Shown piece by piece: positions 1 through 8,637 of a DNA stretch of 64,000 bases; the first letter of the stretch is position 1; every line of letters starts with the position of its first letter. The position numbers were made by a program, and so were the translations under genes. Source of the stretch: Brevibacillus laterosporus LMG 15441 (GTDB lineage: Bacteria > Bacillota > Bacilli > Brevibacillales > Brevibacillaceae). Location: assembly GCF_000219535.2 (NCBI RefSeq), contig NZ_CP007806.1:3258501-3322500 (forward strand), in the 5' to 3' direction. The notes beneath the pieces were generated by a model, which was not told the origin of the DNA, made no database searches, and worked only from the letters and a program-made list of their open reading frames with translations.

Positions 1-130
1 CCTTAGCATGCATGGTTCAGATAAAAACCAAGATTTAGGTGACTATTATTAGTATCGGATATTCATCATAAAATTTTACAGTTCATTAAAAGTTTTTTTA
101 TTCAAATTTTTCCAACGTAAAGTTGAGAAG
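1..130 (-). promoter_or_regulatory. Upstream region of a further flagellin gene lying left of the window
   Basis: The first ~130 bases match the stretch at 1768-1900, which lies upstream of the first flagellin in the window. A related, more diverged copy occurs near 3570-3660, 5090-5170 and 7885-7975. Because the flagellins run leftward, this copy should belong to another flagellin gene beyond position 1, giving at least five copies in tandem. The neighbouring gene itself is not visible. Confidence 0.6.
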
Positions 131-411
131 TTTTATTTTATAGGTTAGCTTTTATGATGAAATTTCAGCAATTCATTCGTTTACCATCAACTAATACTTG
201 ATTCAAAAACGTAACAAAAAATAGAAATATCAATTACAGGACTTTTTAATCACTACAATATATTGCATCCAAAGAATTGGGGAATGCTCTGATATCTCCC
301 GGAGAAAAGGTACATCGAACTAGTTCAGTTCGTATTATCTCTTCTCCAAAGAATACCTTTAGATAATTTAATATCTTATTTTCCTCTTTTATTAAGAACT
401 ACCCTTTTGAG
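131..411. other. Intergenic spacer of the flagellin repeat unit
   Basis: No open reading frame is supported here. The stretch resembles 1900-2190, so it is part of the repeated spacer between flagellin copies. It contains a short hairpin-like TCTCCCGGAGA near 295-305. I see no other feature. Confidence 0.5.
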
Positions 412-444
412 CAAAAAGAAAGACCTAACTGAATTGTTAGGTCT
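412..444 (-). terminator. Terminator of flagellin copy A
   Basis: A 9-bp stem (AGACCTAAC at 421-429, GTTAGGTCT at 436-444) is followed on the minus strand by a T-rich run (complement of 412-420). It lies 24 bases past the stop codon of the flagellin. Related hairpins follow the other three copies. Confidence 0.85.
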
Positions 445-468
445 CCTCTTATCATTATCATCGTTAAA

Positions 469-1632
469 TTAACGAAGTAATTGAAGTACGCCTTGAGGCT
501 GTTGGTTAGCTTGTGCAAGCATTGCTTGAGCAGCTTGAGTAAGAATGTTATTTTTTGTGAAGTCCATCATTTCTTTCGCCATATCAACGTCACGGATACG
601 AGATTCAGCAGCTGTCAAGTTCTCAGCAGTTGCTCCCAAGTTGTTGATTGTGTGCTCTAGACGGTTTTGGTTCGCACCTAGTTTAGAGCGCTCTTCGGAT
701 ACTTTGTTAAGAGCGTTGTTGATCGTTGTGATTGCTTTGTCTGCTGCTTTTTGAGTGGAGATGTTAACACCTTTTTGGTCATCTTTGTCTGTAGCGGCAG
801 CGATAGTTGTAGTACTACCAGCAGTAAGTACGTCTCCAGCTTTCGCAGTGGCAACAGAAGCTTCGATACCAATCTTCTTAAGAGCATCTACTACTTCTTG
901 TTTTGTTGCAGTGATAGCACCTGGACCAGCAGCTGTAGGTAAAGATCCAGCTTGCTTCAATGTTACAACGACATTACCATCTTTATCAATTGTTGCTGTT
1001 GTTTCTTTTACTTCATCATTTCCTTTTACTGTTGCTGCTTTCAATTCTACTTTAAAAGTATCTTCAGAAGTGTTTCCAACTTGAATATCTGTTGCAACAG
1101 CTGTTTCTTTCGATTCAAAGCCTGTTACACCAAGCTCTGAGTTGCTCATGTTGTTAATGCTCAATTTGATGCTTTGTCCTTGGTTAGCACCGATATGGAA
1201 TGTTTTATCTTCGAAAGATCCATCCAATACTTTTTGGTTGTTGAACTCTGTGTCTGTAGAAATACGTTTGATTTCTTTAGACAACTCATCAACCTCTGCT
1301 TGTAGCTTTTGACGGTCTACGCCTTCGTTTGTGTCAGAAGATGCTTGAACTGCTAGTTCGCGCATACGTTGTAGGATGCTGTGTGTTTCAGTTAAGGCAC
1401 CCTCTGCTGTTTGGATCAAGGAAATACCATCTTGCGCATTTTTAGAAGCCATTTCTAGACCGCGGATTTGACCACGCATTTTTTCGGAGATCGCTAGACC
1501 TGCTGCGTCATCACCTGCACGATTGATGCGAAGACCAGAGGACAATTTCTCTAGGTTTTTACCAGATGCGCCAGTGTTTACACCTAATTGACGGTGTGTG
1601 TTTAGTGCTGATACGTTGTGATTGATTCTCAT
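469..1632 (-). CDS. hag: Flagellin, copy A (387 aa)
   Basis: This is the structural subunit of the flagellar filament, exported by the flagellar type III system. The N-terminal D0/D1 region (about residues 1-165, beginning [15 protein letters not shown]) and the last ~100 residues (from [11 protein letters not shown] to LQLLR) are nearly identical in all four copies and form the conserved coiled-coil core of flagellins. Residues of about 166-285 are unlike the other copies and would form the surface-exposed part. There is no cysteine. The ATG start has GGAGGT at 1641-1646. At 387 residues it is somewhat longer than the ~300-residue B. subtilis Hag. Confidence 0.97.
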   Translation of the reverse strand: MRINHNVSALNTHRQLGVNTGASGKNLEKLSSGLRINRAGDDAAGLAISEKMRGQIRGLEMASKNAQDGISLIQTAEGALTETHSILQRMRELAVQASSDTNEGVDRQKLQAEVDELSKEIKRISTDTEFNNQKVLDGSFEDKTFHIGANQGQSIKLSINNMSNSELGVTGFESKETAVATDIQVGNTSEDTFKVELKAATVKGNDEVKETTATIDKDGNVVVTLKQAGSLPTAAGPGAITATKQEVVDALKKIGIEASVATAKAGDVLTAGSTTTIAAATDKDDQKGVNISTQKAADKAITTINNALNKVSEERSKLGANQNRLEHTINNLGATAENLTAAESRIRDVDMAKEMMDFTKNNILTQAAQAMLAQANQQPQGVLQLLR

Positions 1633-1659
1633 GATTTGTTACCTCCATGTTTTTCATTT

Positions 1660-1682
1660 CTTGAACCATCCATTTGTTCAAG
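1660..1682 (-). promoter_or_regulatory. Leader hairpin with GGA loop (candidate CsrA site), copy A
   Basis: In the mRNA leader, CTTGAAC pairs perfectly with GTTCAAG, leaving the loop AAATGGATG. A GGA in a hairpin loop is the classic CsrA target, and a second GGA lies in the Shine-Dalgarno sequence at 1641-1646. B. subtilis hag is controlled in this way by CsrA and FliW. The structure is seen directly; CsrA binding is inference. Confidence 0.55.
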
Positions 1683-1744
1683 ATAATATTGTGTTGCTTT
1701 ATTTTGAAATAAAATTGTTTCAAAATGGCAACTGTTTAGTCCCC

Positions 1745-1773
1745 TAATCGGCTAATAGTAGCGCTACCCTTAG
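1745..1773 (-). promoter_or_regulatory. Candidate SigD-type promoter of flagellin copy A
   Basis: On the minus strand, CTAAG (1769-1773) is followed after about 16 bases by GCCGATTA (1745-1752). This resembles the sigma-D consensus (TAAA, about 15 bases, GCCGATAT). The spacer holds the palindrome TAGCGCTA. The -35 match is weak. Confidence 0.4.
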
Positions 1774-2240
1774 CATGCATGGCTCAGATAAAAACCAAGA
1801 TTTAGGTGACTATTATTAGTATCGGATATTAATCATAAAATTTTACAGTTCACCAAAAGTTTTTTTATTCAAATTTTTCCGACGTTCCGTTAAGAGGTTT
1901 CATTTTAGTAGAAAGTAGGTTAGTTGTGATGATGAAATCTCAACAATTCATTCGGGTTTAACATCAACTTATACTTGATTCAAATACGTAACAAAAAATA
2001 GAAATATCATTACAGAACTTCTTAATCACTACAATATACAGCATTCAAAGAGTTGGGTAATGCTTTGAAATCTCCCGGAGAAAAAGGCACATCTAACTAG
2101 TTCCGTTCGTATTGTCTCTTCTTCAAAAGAAATACCCTTAGATAACTTAATATCTAATTTAATTTTCCTCTTTTATTAAGAACTACCCTTTTATACAAAA
2201 AGAAAAGACCTAACTGATTCGGTTAGGTCTCCTCTTATCA
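1768..2240. repeat. Flagellin intergenic direct repeat (second copy of 1-455)
   Basis: The spacer between flagellin copies A and B repeats the sequence at the left edge of the window with scattered mismatches and small indels. It includes the TTAGGTGACTATTATTAG motif, the TCTCCCGGAGA motif and the downstream terminator. With the coding regions this gives a tandem unit of about 1.8 kb, which fits array growth by unequal recombination. Confidence 0.7.
2196..2230 (-). terminator. Terminator of flagellin copy B
   Basis: The 9-bp stem AGACCTAAC (2206-2214) / GTTAGGTCT (2222-2230) is followed on the minus strand by a T-rich stretch. It lies 25 bases past the flagellin stop. Confidence 0.85.
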
Positions 2241-2254
2241 TTATCATCGTTAGA

Positions 2255-3418
2255 TTAACGAAGTAATTGAAGTACGCCTTGAGGCTGTTGGTTAGCTTGT
2301 GCAAGCATTGCTTGAGCTGCTTGAGTAAGAATGTTGTTTTTCGTGAAGTCCATCATTTCTTTTGCCATATCAACGTCACGGATACGAGATTCTGCGGCTG
2401 TCAGGTTCTCTGCCGTTGCTCCCAAGTTGTTGATTGTGTGCTCTAGACGGTTTTGGTTCGCACCTAGTTTTGAGCGTTCTTCAGATACTTTGTTAAGAGC
2501 ATTGTTGATTGTTGTGATTGCTTTGTCTGCTGCTTTTTGAGTGGAGATGTTAACACCTCTTGTATTATCTACCTCACTCGCTACTGCAATGGTGTCTTTG
2601 GTAGGAGCAGTTTTACCAGTTAGCGTTTTTGTGCTTAAATCCACACCAGCTTTTGCTGTAGCATCGATCCCTACTTCCTTAAGTGCGTTCAAAACATCTG
2701 CTTTTGTTGCATTGATGTCACCTACTGCACCTGTTCCTGCTTTTTGTGCTAGTGTAACAGTTACATTCCCATCTTTATCTACCTTGGCAGTTGTTTTGTC
2801 TACTGCTGGTTTATCTGCACCATTGATAGAATATGTGATTTCAAATTTATCGCCTTTATTATTGACAATAATATCCCCACCAAGAACATTGGATTCTTTT
2901 TTCAATCCATTTACACCAAGCTTCTCATTGCTCATATCATTAATGCTCAGCTTAATATTTTGTCCTTGGTTAGCACCGATATGGAATGTTTTGTTTTCAA
3001 AAGATCCATCCAATACTTTTTGGTTATTGAATTCTGTGTCTGTAGAAATACGATTGATTTCTTTGGACAATTCATCAACCTCTGCTTGAAGCTTTTGACG
3101 GTCAACACCTTCATTAGTGTCAGAAGATGCTTGAACGGCTAGTTCACGCATACGTTGTAGGATGCTGTGTGTTTCAGTTAATGCACCCTCTGCTGTTTGG
3201 ATCAAGGAGATACCGTCTTGCGCATTTTTAGAAGCCATTTCTAGACCGCGGATTTGACCACGCATTTTTTCGGAGATTGCTAGACCTGCTGCGTCATCAC
3301 CTGCACGGTTGATGCGAAGACCAGAGGACAATTTTTCCAGGTTTTTACCAGATGCGCCAGTGTTTACACCTAGTTGACGGTGTGTGTTTAGTGCTGATAC
3401 GTTGTGATTGATTCTCAT
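2255..3418 (-). CDS. hag: Flagellin, copy B (387 aa)
   Basis: This is a filament subunit with the same conserved ends as copy A and a different central domain (about residues 165-285, starting near GVNGLKKES). The frame is open 12 codons further upstream, but MRINHNVS at 3418 is the start shared by all copies and has GGAGGT at 3426-3431, so the longer start is rejected. It differs from the others at SKEINRIS, where they have SKEIKRIS. It has its own leader hairpin and terminator, so it is probably a separate transcription unit. Confidence 0.97.
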   Translation of the reverse strand: MRINHNVSALNTHRQLGVNTGASGKNLEKLSSGLRINRAGDDAAGLAISEKMRGQIRGLEMASKNAQDGISLIQTAEGALTETHSILQRMRELAVQASSDTNEGVDRQKLQAEVDELSKEINRISTDTEFNNQKVLDGSFENKTFHIGANQGQNIKLSINDMSNEKLGVNGLKKESNVLGGDIIVNNKGDKFEITYSINGADKPAVDKTTAKVDKDGNVTVTLAQKAGTGAVGDINATKADVLNALKEVGIDATAKAGVDLSTKTLTGKTAPTKDTIAVASEVDNTRGVNISTQKAADKAITTINNALNKVSEERSKLGANQNRLEHTINNLGATAENLTAAESRIRDVDMAKEMMDFTKNNILTQAAQAMLAQANQQPQGVLQLLR

Positions 3419-3444
3419 GATTCTTACCTCCGTGTTTTTTACAT

Positions 3445-3468
3445 CTTGAACCATCCATGTTGTTCAAG
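3445..3468 (-). promoter_or_regulatory. Leader hairpin with GGA loop (candidate CsrA site), copy B
   Basis: The leader mRNA forms CTTGAAC / GTTCAAG with the loop AACATGGATG. Stem and GGA are conserved relative to copy A although the loop is one base longer, which suggests selection on the structure. Confidence 0.55.
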
Positions 3469-3750
3469 ATGATGTTGTGTTGCTTTATTTTGAAATAGAA
3501 TTGTTTCAAAATGGCAACTGCTTCCGTCGTCCCAAATAGTAGCGCTACCTTCAGCATCCATCCATGCTAAAGAAAAAATCCATGATTTGAGCGACTATTA
3601 TTAATATCGGATATATGATTTAAAACTTTATTGTTTTATATAATATTTTTTAAATCGAAATTTTTTGTATAGTTTTACCTTTTGATTTAGATTTTTACTC
3701 TTCCATGTAATATCCTACACATTACCTGAATCAAGCCCTCTATTTTGAAC

Positions 3751-3782
3751 GAAAAAAAAGACCTAACTGATTCGCTAGGTCT
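3751..3782 (-). terminator. Terminator of flagellin copy C
   Basis: The stem AGACCTA (3759-3765) / TAGGTCT (3776-3782) has an A-run at 3752-3759, which reads as a T-run on the minus strand. Confidence 0.8.
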
Positions 3783-3810
3783 TTTCGATCGATAAATAAT
3801 CCTCAATACA

Positions 3811-4944
3811 TTAACGAAGTAATTGAAGCACGCTTTGAGGCTGTTGGTTAGCCTGGGCAAGCATAGCTTGAGCTGCTTGAGTCAGGATGTTGTTTTTCGT
3901 GAAGTCCATCATTTCTTTCGCCATATCAACGTCACGGATACGGGATTCTGCGGCTGTTAGGTTCTCAGCAGTTGTTCCTAGGTTATTGATTGTGTGCTCT
4001 AGACGGTTTTGGTTCGCACCTAGTTTAGAGCGCTCTTCAGATACTTTGTTAAGAGCGTTGTTGATGGTTGTGATTGCTTTATCCGCAGCCTTTTGAGTGG
4101 AGATGTTAACACCTCTTGTATCATCAACATCTGTAGCAGCAGCTTTAGCAATAGTTGTTTCTGCTAATTTAGCGGCAGTATCGCTTCCTTTTTTACCAGC
4201 GCCAAGCTTCGATTCAACTCCTACGGCCTTCAGAGCTCCTAATACATCATCAAATTTTGCTGTTGTATTTGTTCCGTCTGTAGATGCTAATGTTACAGTT
4301 ACTTTTCCATCCTTATCAACTTTAGCAGATGTACCAGAGCCTTTCGCTCCAATTGCAAATTCAACTTTGAAAGCTTCATCACCGCTTCTGTTCGTAAACG
4401 TGATGTCACCCGCCGTTGTTTCTTTAGCCAGACCATTTACGCCAAGCTCTTTGTTACTCATGTTGTTAATGCTTAATTTGATGTTTTGTCCTTGGTTAGC
4501 ACCGATATGGAACGTTTTGTCTTCGAAAGAACCATCCAATACTTTTTGGTTGTTGAACTCAGTGTCTGTAGAAATACGTTTGATTTCTTTAGACAATTCA
4601 TCAACCTCTGCTTGAAGCTTTTGACGGTCAACACCTTCGTTGGTGTCAGAAGATGCTTGAACGGCTAGTTCACGCATACGTTGTAGGATGCTGTGTGTTT
4701 CAGTTAATGCACCTTCAGCTGTTTGGATCAAGGAAATACCGTCTTGCGCATTTTTAGAAGCCATTTCTAGACCGCGGATTTGGCCACGCATTTTTTCGGA
4801 GATTGCTAGACCTGCTGCGTCATCACCTGCACGGTTGATGCGAAGGCCAGAAGACAATTTCTCCAAGTTTTTACCAGATGCGCCAGTGTTTACACCTAGT
4901 TGACGGTGCGTGTTTAGTGCTGATACGTTGTGATTGATTCTCAT
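3811..4944 (-). CDS. hag: Flagellin, copy C (377 aa)
   Basis: This is a filament subunit with the conserved ends shared by all copies. The central variable region (about residues 165-275, from GVNGLAKET) is shorter and distinct. The frame is open 34 codons further upstream, but the shared MRINHNVS start at 4944 has a good ribosome binding site, so it is chosen. Small C-terminal differences are [10 protein letters not shown] and QQPQSVLQ instead of [10 protein letters not shown] and QQPQGVLQ. Confidence 0.97.
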   Translation of the reverse strand: MRINHNVSALNTHRQLGVNTGASGKNLEKLSSGLRINRAGDDAAGLAISEKMRGQIRGLEMASKNAQDGISLIQTAEGALTETHSILQRMRELAVQASSDTNEGVDRQKLQAEVDELSKEIKRISTDTEFNNQKVLDGSFEDKTFHIGANQGQNIKLSINNMSNKELGVNGLAKETTAGDITFTNRSGDEAFKVEFAIGAKGSGTSAKVDKDGKVTVTLASTDGTNTTAKFDDVLGALKAVGVESKLGAGKKGSDTAAKLAETTIAKAAATDVDDTRGVNISTQKAADKAITTINNALNKVSEERSKLGANQNRLEHTINNLGTTAENLTAAESRIRDVDMAKEMMDFTKNNILTQAAQAMLAQANQQPQSVLQLLR

Positions 4945-4970
4945 GATTCCTACCTCCGTGTTTTTTACTT

Positions 4971-4993
4971 CTTGAACCATCCATTTGCTCAAG
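4971..4993 (-). promoter_or_regulatory. Leader hairpin with GGA loop (candidate CsrA site), copy C
   Basis: The leader mRNA forms CTTGAGC / GTTCAAG, with one G-U pair in place of the A-U pair of copies A and B, and the loop AAATGGATG. GGA is retained. Confidence 0.5.
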
Positions 4994-5289
4994 ATTATGT
5001 AGTGTTGCACTATTCTGAAATAGGATCGTTTCAAGATGCTAGTCAACCAAATCTTGGATAATTATACCTTTCTTAGCCATCATTTTGCCCAGAAAATATC
5101 CATGATTTGGGTGATTATTATTAATATCGGTTATATCACAAAAAAATTTATAGTTTTATCAAATATTTTTTTATTTACTAAATATTAAAGTAATTACTCG
5201 TGCGTTATCCCTTCTCTTCACGATCTGTGATCATTCGCTAATGCTTTTCGTCACGGTAAAATATGTGTTAAGAAGAAGGAAAGAGATTG

Positions 5290-5577
5290 TAATCTTACAT
5301 GTTCATTGACTATTTGGCACGAGAAATTATTAAACCAAATAGCTCAGTTGTTATTTCATAAAGTAAGTTTCTCTCTGGTCAAATGGTTGTTCGATATGTT
5401 GGAGATTTTTCTTGTAGTATTCAAACGAACTCAGGATTTTTGCATGCAGAAATCAAGGTTAGAGGATATCGGGATGTACAAATTCCAGCTACTGTTACAG
5501 TAAGGGTAAGAAGGATTAGTGACATACATGCGAGGATTACAGTGAGGAATTTAAAATATGATGCAGATGCTGGCTAA
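5290..5577 (+). pseudogene. Fragment of a tail-fibre-like strand-repeat protein
   Basis: The sequence closely matches the 3' end of the larger broken fibre gene at 10075-10378. In the best frame it reads VRYVGDFSCSIQTNSGFLHA, then KVRGYRDVQIPATVTVRV and ARITVRNLKYDADAG, and stops. The distal copy carries GGTTATG where this one has GGCTAAG, so the fragment stops seven codons early. It has kept the two bases whose loss breaks the distal copy. No start codon or ribosome binding site is convincing. Confidence 0.7.
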
Positions 5578-5741
5578 GTATTTATTTTGTAAGGCTTGAA
5601 AAATAATAAAAAAAATAAGACCGCCTGAGAACAGAAAAGTAAGGACGATCTTACATAAGGCTTGAGTAATTCCATTGAGATTCGTTTATTGTCAAGACTA
5701 TAGCTTATACCAGTACCAGATATTGGAATTTTGGACATTAG
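5578..5741. other. Spacer with terminator-like remnant
   Basis: An AT-rich stretch that includes AATAAGACCGCC and AAGTAAGGACGATCTTAC, similar to the region following the distal fibre gene at 10391-10436. It seems to be part of the same duplicated segment. No gene is seen. Confidence 0.4.
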
Positions 5742-5939
5742 CTAATAAGGTAAAAATATATAAATAACCAATAAAACGAAAATAATCAGAGTCAGAAGGG
5801 CAATAATTTTCTCCTCTTTTTTATAAAAATTATACATTAAATATAAAGACAAGATTATATATAATGTATGCATTAATGAAGTCCGAAATTCTGGACGCTT
5901 TGTTTCATCATTTTCAATCTTCGATAAGACCCCTTAGGT
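5742..5939 (-). pseudogene. Shard of an RNPP-type regulator fused to a small membrane segment
   Basis: Positions 5890-5936 match 14994-15040, inside the HTH domain of the regulator at 13870-15144, with one visible mismatch. They encode VLSKIENDETKRPE. After that the frame runs on into an unrelated hydrophobic stretch (MHTLYIILSLYLMYNFYKKE, then one more membrane segment) ending at 5742. Upstream the frame is closed by TAA. The ATG at 5873 has no ribosome binding site. I read it as a recombination scar, although a 43-residue membrane peptide cannot be excluded. Confidence 0.6.
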
Positions 5940-6022
5940 TGATAAATTTGATCCCCTATAGGAATGCATATCAATATAAATTGATGTTGTTTTATAAAAT
6001 ATTTTAATGGAAGTTTACATAT

Positions 6023-6495
6023 ATGGCAGAACCATTAATTAGCTGGTATTCACAGGACAATACACTAGATTTAGCTGCTAATGGCGGTTGAAAGATAGGA
6101 GCTATTAATGCAGGAGATACTTCCCCACAGTTAGGAGTATTACTTTGGAATAACAGAGGTGGTACATCGGCTGTCTCAGATATGAATGACTGTACTCTTA
6201 CTACAGTAGATACACAGGGTGGTTCTAATAGTCCAGTTGTTACAGGTAAATGGGTTTCTACTAAAGTAGTATCCATGTCAGAAGTTAATTTCACTGCAAT
6301 TGGTGGTAATCAATCAACTAAAAAAATCAAGGCTAGTGGTCAAGAGGATGGCACTATTGCTGGAGCTGTAAATGATGGAACTAAAGAGAATTCAAAAGCA
6401 AACTTTGCTAAATTTATTCTTCAAGCTACCCCCCACTAAATGCCCCTGCTGGTAATTTTAATTTTAATATTCGAGTTTCTTATACGTTCACCTAA
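6023..6495 (+). pseudogene. Broken phage tail-like protein gene
   Basis: ATG at 6023 opens MAEPLISWYSQDNTLDLAAN, followed by an in-frame TGA at 6089-6091 where a tryptophan codon (TGG) is likely, then KIGAINAGDTSPQLGVLLWN. The frame continues to TAA at 6437. If one C is added to the C6 run at 6431-6436, it would continue as LNAPAGNFNFNIRVSYTFT and end at 6495. The style is that of small phage tail or baseplate-associated proteins, but I do not recognise a named family. Two lesions make it a pseudogene. Confidence 0.6.
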
Positions 6496-6530
6496 TAAAA
6501 AAGATATTTTATTTGATTGGTGGGATGCAG

Positions 6531-6560
6531 AAAAGACCCAACTCTTTAGTCAGGTCTTTT
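6531..6560 (-). terminator. Terminator of flagellin copy D
   Basis: AAAAGACC (6531-6538) pairs with GGTCTTTT (6553-6560), with an inner ACT/AGT stem. It lies 21 bases past the stop of the flagellin on the minus strand. Confidence 0.8.
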
Positions 6561-6581
6561 CTCATTATTACTAATGTTAAA

Positions 6582-7742
6582 TTAACGAAGTAATTGAATT
6601 ACGCCTTGAGGTTGTTGGTTAGCTTGTGCAAGCATTGCTTGAGCTGCTTGAGTCAAGATGTTGTTTTTCGTGAAATCCATCATTTCTTTCGCCATATCAA
6701 CGTCACGGATACGGGATTCTGCGGCTGTCAAGTTCTCAGCAGTTGCTCCTAAGTTGTTGATTGTGTGCTCTAGACGGTTTTGGTTTGCACCAAGTTTAGA
6801 GCGCTCTTCGGATACTTTGTTAAGAGCGTTGTTGATGGTTGTGATGGCTTTGTCTGCTGCTTTTTGAGTAGAAATGTTAACACCTTTTTGGTCATCAACC
6901 TGAGCTGGGTTCGCTGCATCTGCTTTTGCTGATGTATACGATTTTCCATAAGCAGCGGCTGCAATTACATCAGTAGCAGTACTACCGTCATCATTAACTT
7001 CTAACCCAGCTTTCTTTAATGCTTCCAATACATCTGCTTTCGTAGCTGTAACTGTACCATCATCTTTTTGTGCTAAAGTTAATTTGACTTTTCCATCTTT
7101 ATCAATGGATGCAGTAGTTTCCTTGATTTCAACAGCTGCTTTAGCAGTAACATCAATTACAATGTCTGATTCACCATCACGATTCGTAATCTTAACACCA
7201 AGTTCAGCTTGTGTTGTTTCATTTTTTAGTCCGTTCACACCAAGCTCTGTGTTGCTCATATCATTGATGCTTAATTTTATGTTTTGTCCTTGGTTAGCAC
7301 CGATATGGAACGTTTTGTCATCGAAAGATCCATCCAATACTTTTTGGTTGTTAAACTCTGTGTCCGTAGAAATACGTTTGATTTCTTTAGACAATTCGTC
7401 AACCTCTGCTTGTAGCTTTTGACGGTCTACGCCTTCGTTTGTGTCAGAAGATGCTTGAACTGCTAGTTCACGCATACGTTGTAGAATGCTGTGTGTTTCA
7501 GTCAATGCACCCTCAGCAGTTTGGATCAAGGAAATACCGTCTTGCGCATTTTTAGAAGCCATTTCTAGACCGCGGATTTGACCACGCATTTTTTCAGAGA
7601 TTGCTAGACCTGCTGCGTCATCACCTGCACGGTTGATGCGAAGACCAGAGGACAATTTCTCTAGGTTTTTACCTGATGCGCCAGTGTTTACACCTAGTTG
7701 ACGGTGTGTGTTTAGTGCTGATACGTTGTGATTGATTCTCAT
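6582..7742 (-). CDS. hag: Flagellin, copy D (386 aa)
   Basis: This is a filament subunit with the shared ends and its own central region (about residues 165-285, from GVNGLKNET). The start ATG is at 7742 with GGAGGT at 7751-7756. The C-terminus is GVIQLLR rather than GVLQLLR. It is separated from copy C by 1.6 kb of phage-like debris, and its leader lacks the hairpin found in the other three, so it may be expressed under different control. Confidence 0.97.
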   Translation of the reverse strand: MRINHNVSALNTHRQLGVNTGASGKNLEKLSSGLRINRAGDDAAGLAISEKMRGQIRGLEMASKNAQDGISLIQTAEGALTETHSILQRMRELAVQASSDTNEGVDRQKLQAEVDELSKEIKRISTDTEFNNQKVLDGSFDDKTFHIGANQGQNIKLSINDMSNTELGVNGLKNETTQAELGVKITNRDGESDIVIDVTAKAAVEIKETTASIDKDGKVKLTLAQKDDGTVTATKADVLEALKKAGLEVNDDGSTATDVIAAAAYGKSYTSAKADAANPAQVDDQKGVNISTQKAADKAITTINNALNKVSEERSKLGANQNRLEHTINNLGATAENLTAAESRIRDVDMAKEMMDFTKNNILTQAAQAMLAQANQQPQGVIQLLR

Positions 7743-7768
7743 AATTTGTTACCTCCCTGTTTTTCATT

Positions 7769-7792
7769 TTTTTAACCATTCATTTGTTCTAG
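7769..7792 (-). promoter_or_regulatory. Degenerate leader element of flagellin copy D
   Basis: The element corresponding to the GGA hairpin of copies A-C reads CTAGAACAAATGAATGGTTA. The stem no longer closes beyond about four pairs and the loop GGA has become GAA. CsrA recognition, if it operates on the others, should be weak here. Confidence 0.5.
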
Positions 7793-7862
7793 ATGATATT
7801 GTGTTGCTTTATTTTGAAATAAAGTTGTTTCAAAATGGCAACTTCTTTAGTCTCCCAAACGG

Positions 7863-7884
7863 CTAATGGTAACGCTACCATTAG
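7863..7884. repeat. Palindrome in flagellin copy D promoter region
   Basis: CTAATGGTA and TACCATTAG form a perfect 9-bp inverted repeat around ACGC. The equivalent near 1752-1773 is CTAATAGTA/TACCCTTAG around GCGC. It overlaps the position where the SigD-like promoter of copy A lies. Confidence 0.55.
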
Positions 7885-8093
7885 CATGCATAGCTCAGAT
7901 AAAACCTAAGATTTAGGTGACTATGATTAGTATCGGATTACATCACAGAAAACTTTATAGCTTTATTAAACAAAGACTAAGAATGTTAATATTTCTTCCT
8001 TTAGTTTACACTTATAAAATTATTTGGAGATCAATACAATGTTATCTCACATTATCCCCTACTCTCCTGTACCACAAAGGGGAGTTCATATGG

Positions 8094-8621
8094 TTGGCTG
8101 AATACGTAGATGGTACTCATCTATCAGAATTTGATTTTAATACAAAACAAGAAAATGATTTTTACTCGATAGACAAAAAAACTGTTGTTCGTTTTGGACT
8201 AATCGGTCATGGACATAAACTTTACTATGAAACATTTGGTGGTCATTTTAAATTAGGAAATGGACAAATTGATCTTGTTTATAAGACTGGAGATAAAGAA
8301 TATTTCTTAACAGGACAAAATGAGTTTTATCAAGATTTAATTACGTTTAAACGTGCTGAAGCAGAGATAAATTTGTTAAATAACTTTGGAGAATTAAGCC
8401 CTATTATCACAGAATATGTGTTTGGGTATAAACATAAATTGATTTTTGAAGATATTTCTTTTCATATAAAAGTATTGATTGGATTATCTGAACAATCCCC
8501 TACCCTTACTCTTCGACTAGTTGCAGATAGAAATATTCAAGGTAGCCTTGGAATTAAGCGTAATGGGGAAATCGTAAGCGAATCGGTTGCAAACCTCAAA
8601 AGAAACTGGTCAAGAATTTAA
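8094..8621 (+). CDS. Phage-like structural protein, start uncertain
   Basis: The open frame begins at 7917, but its first ~45 codons overlap the flagellin upstream repeat and are not protein-like. A TTG at 8094 with AAAGGGGAG at 8077-8085 gives LAEYVDGTHLSEFDFN and about 175 residues. The sequence recalls small proteins encoded beside tail genes in Bacillus and Brevibacillus phages, but I cannot name the family. It ends 16 bases before the fibre-like gene, so the two were probably co-transcribed. Codons just upstream (FIW) also look coding, so the original start may have been lost. Confidence 0.5.
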   Translation: MAEYVDGTHLSEFDFNTKQENDFYSIDKKTVVRFGLIGHGHKLYYETFGGHFKLGNGQIDLVYKTGDKEYFLTGQNEFYQDLITFKRAEAEINLLNNFGELSPIITEYVFGYKHKLIFEDISFHIKVLIGLSEQSPTLTLRLVADRNIQGSLGIKRNGEIVSESVANLKRNWSRI

Positions 8622-8637
8622 TTGGGAGATGAATTAA

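Noticed and set aside
545-1140. Plus-strand open frames opposite the flagellin genes, repeated in every copy
   Set aside because: They recur because the flagellin ends are conserved. They lack ribosome binding sites, and the minus-strand proteins are unmistakable.
7917-8093. N-terminal extension of the phage-like protein at 8094
   Set aside because: It lies over the flagellin upstream repeat, which is non-coding in its other copies, and its translation is not protein-like.
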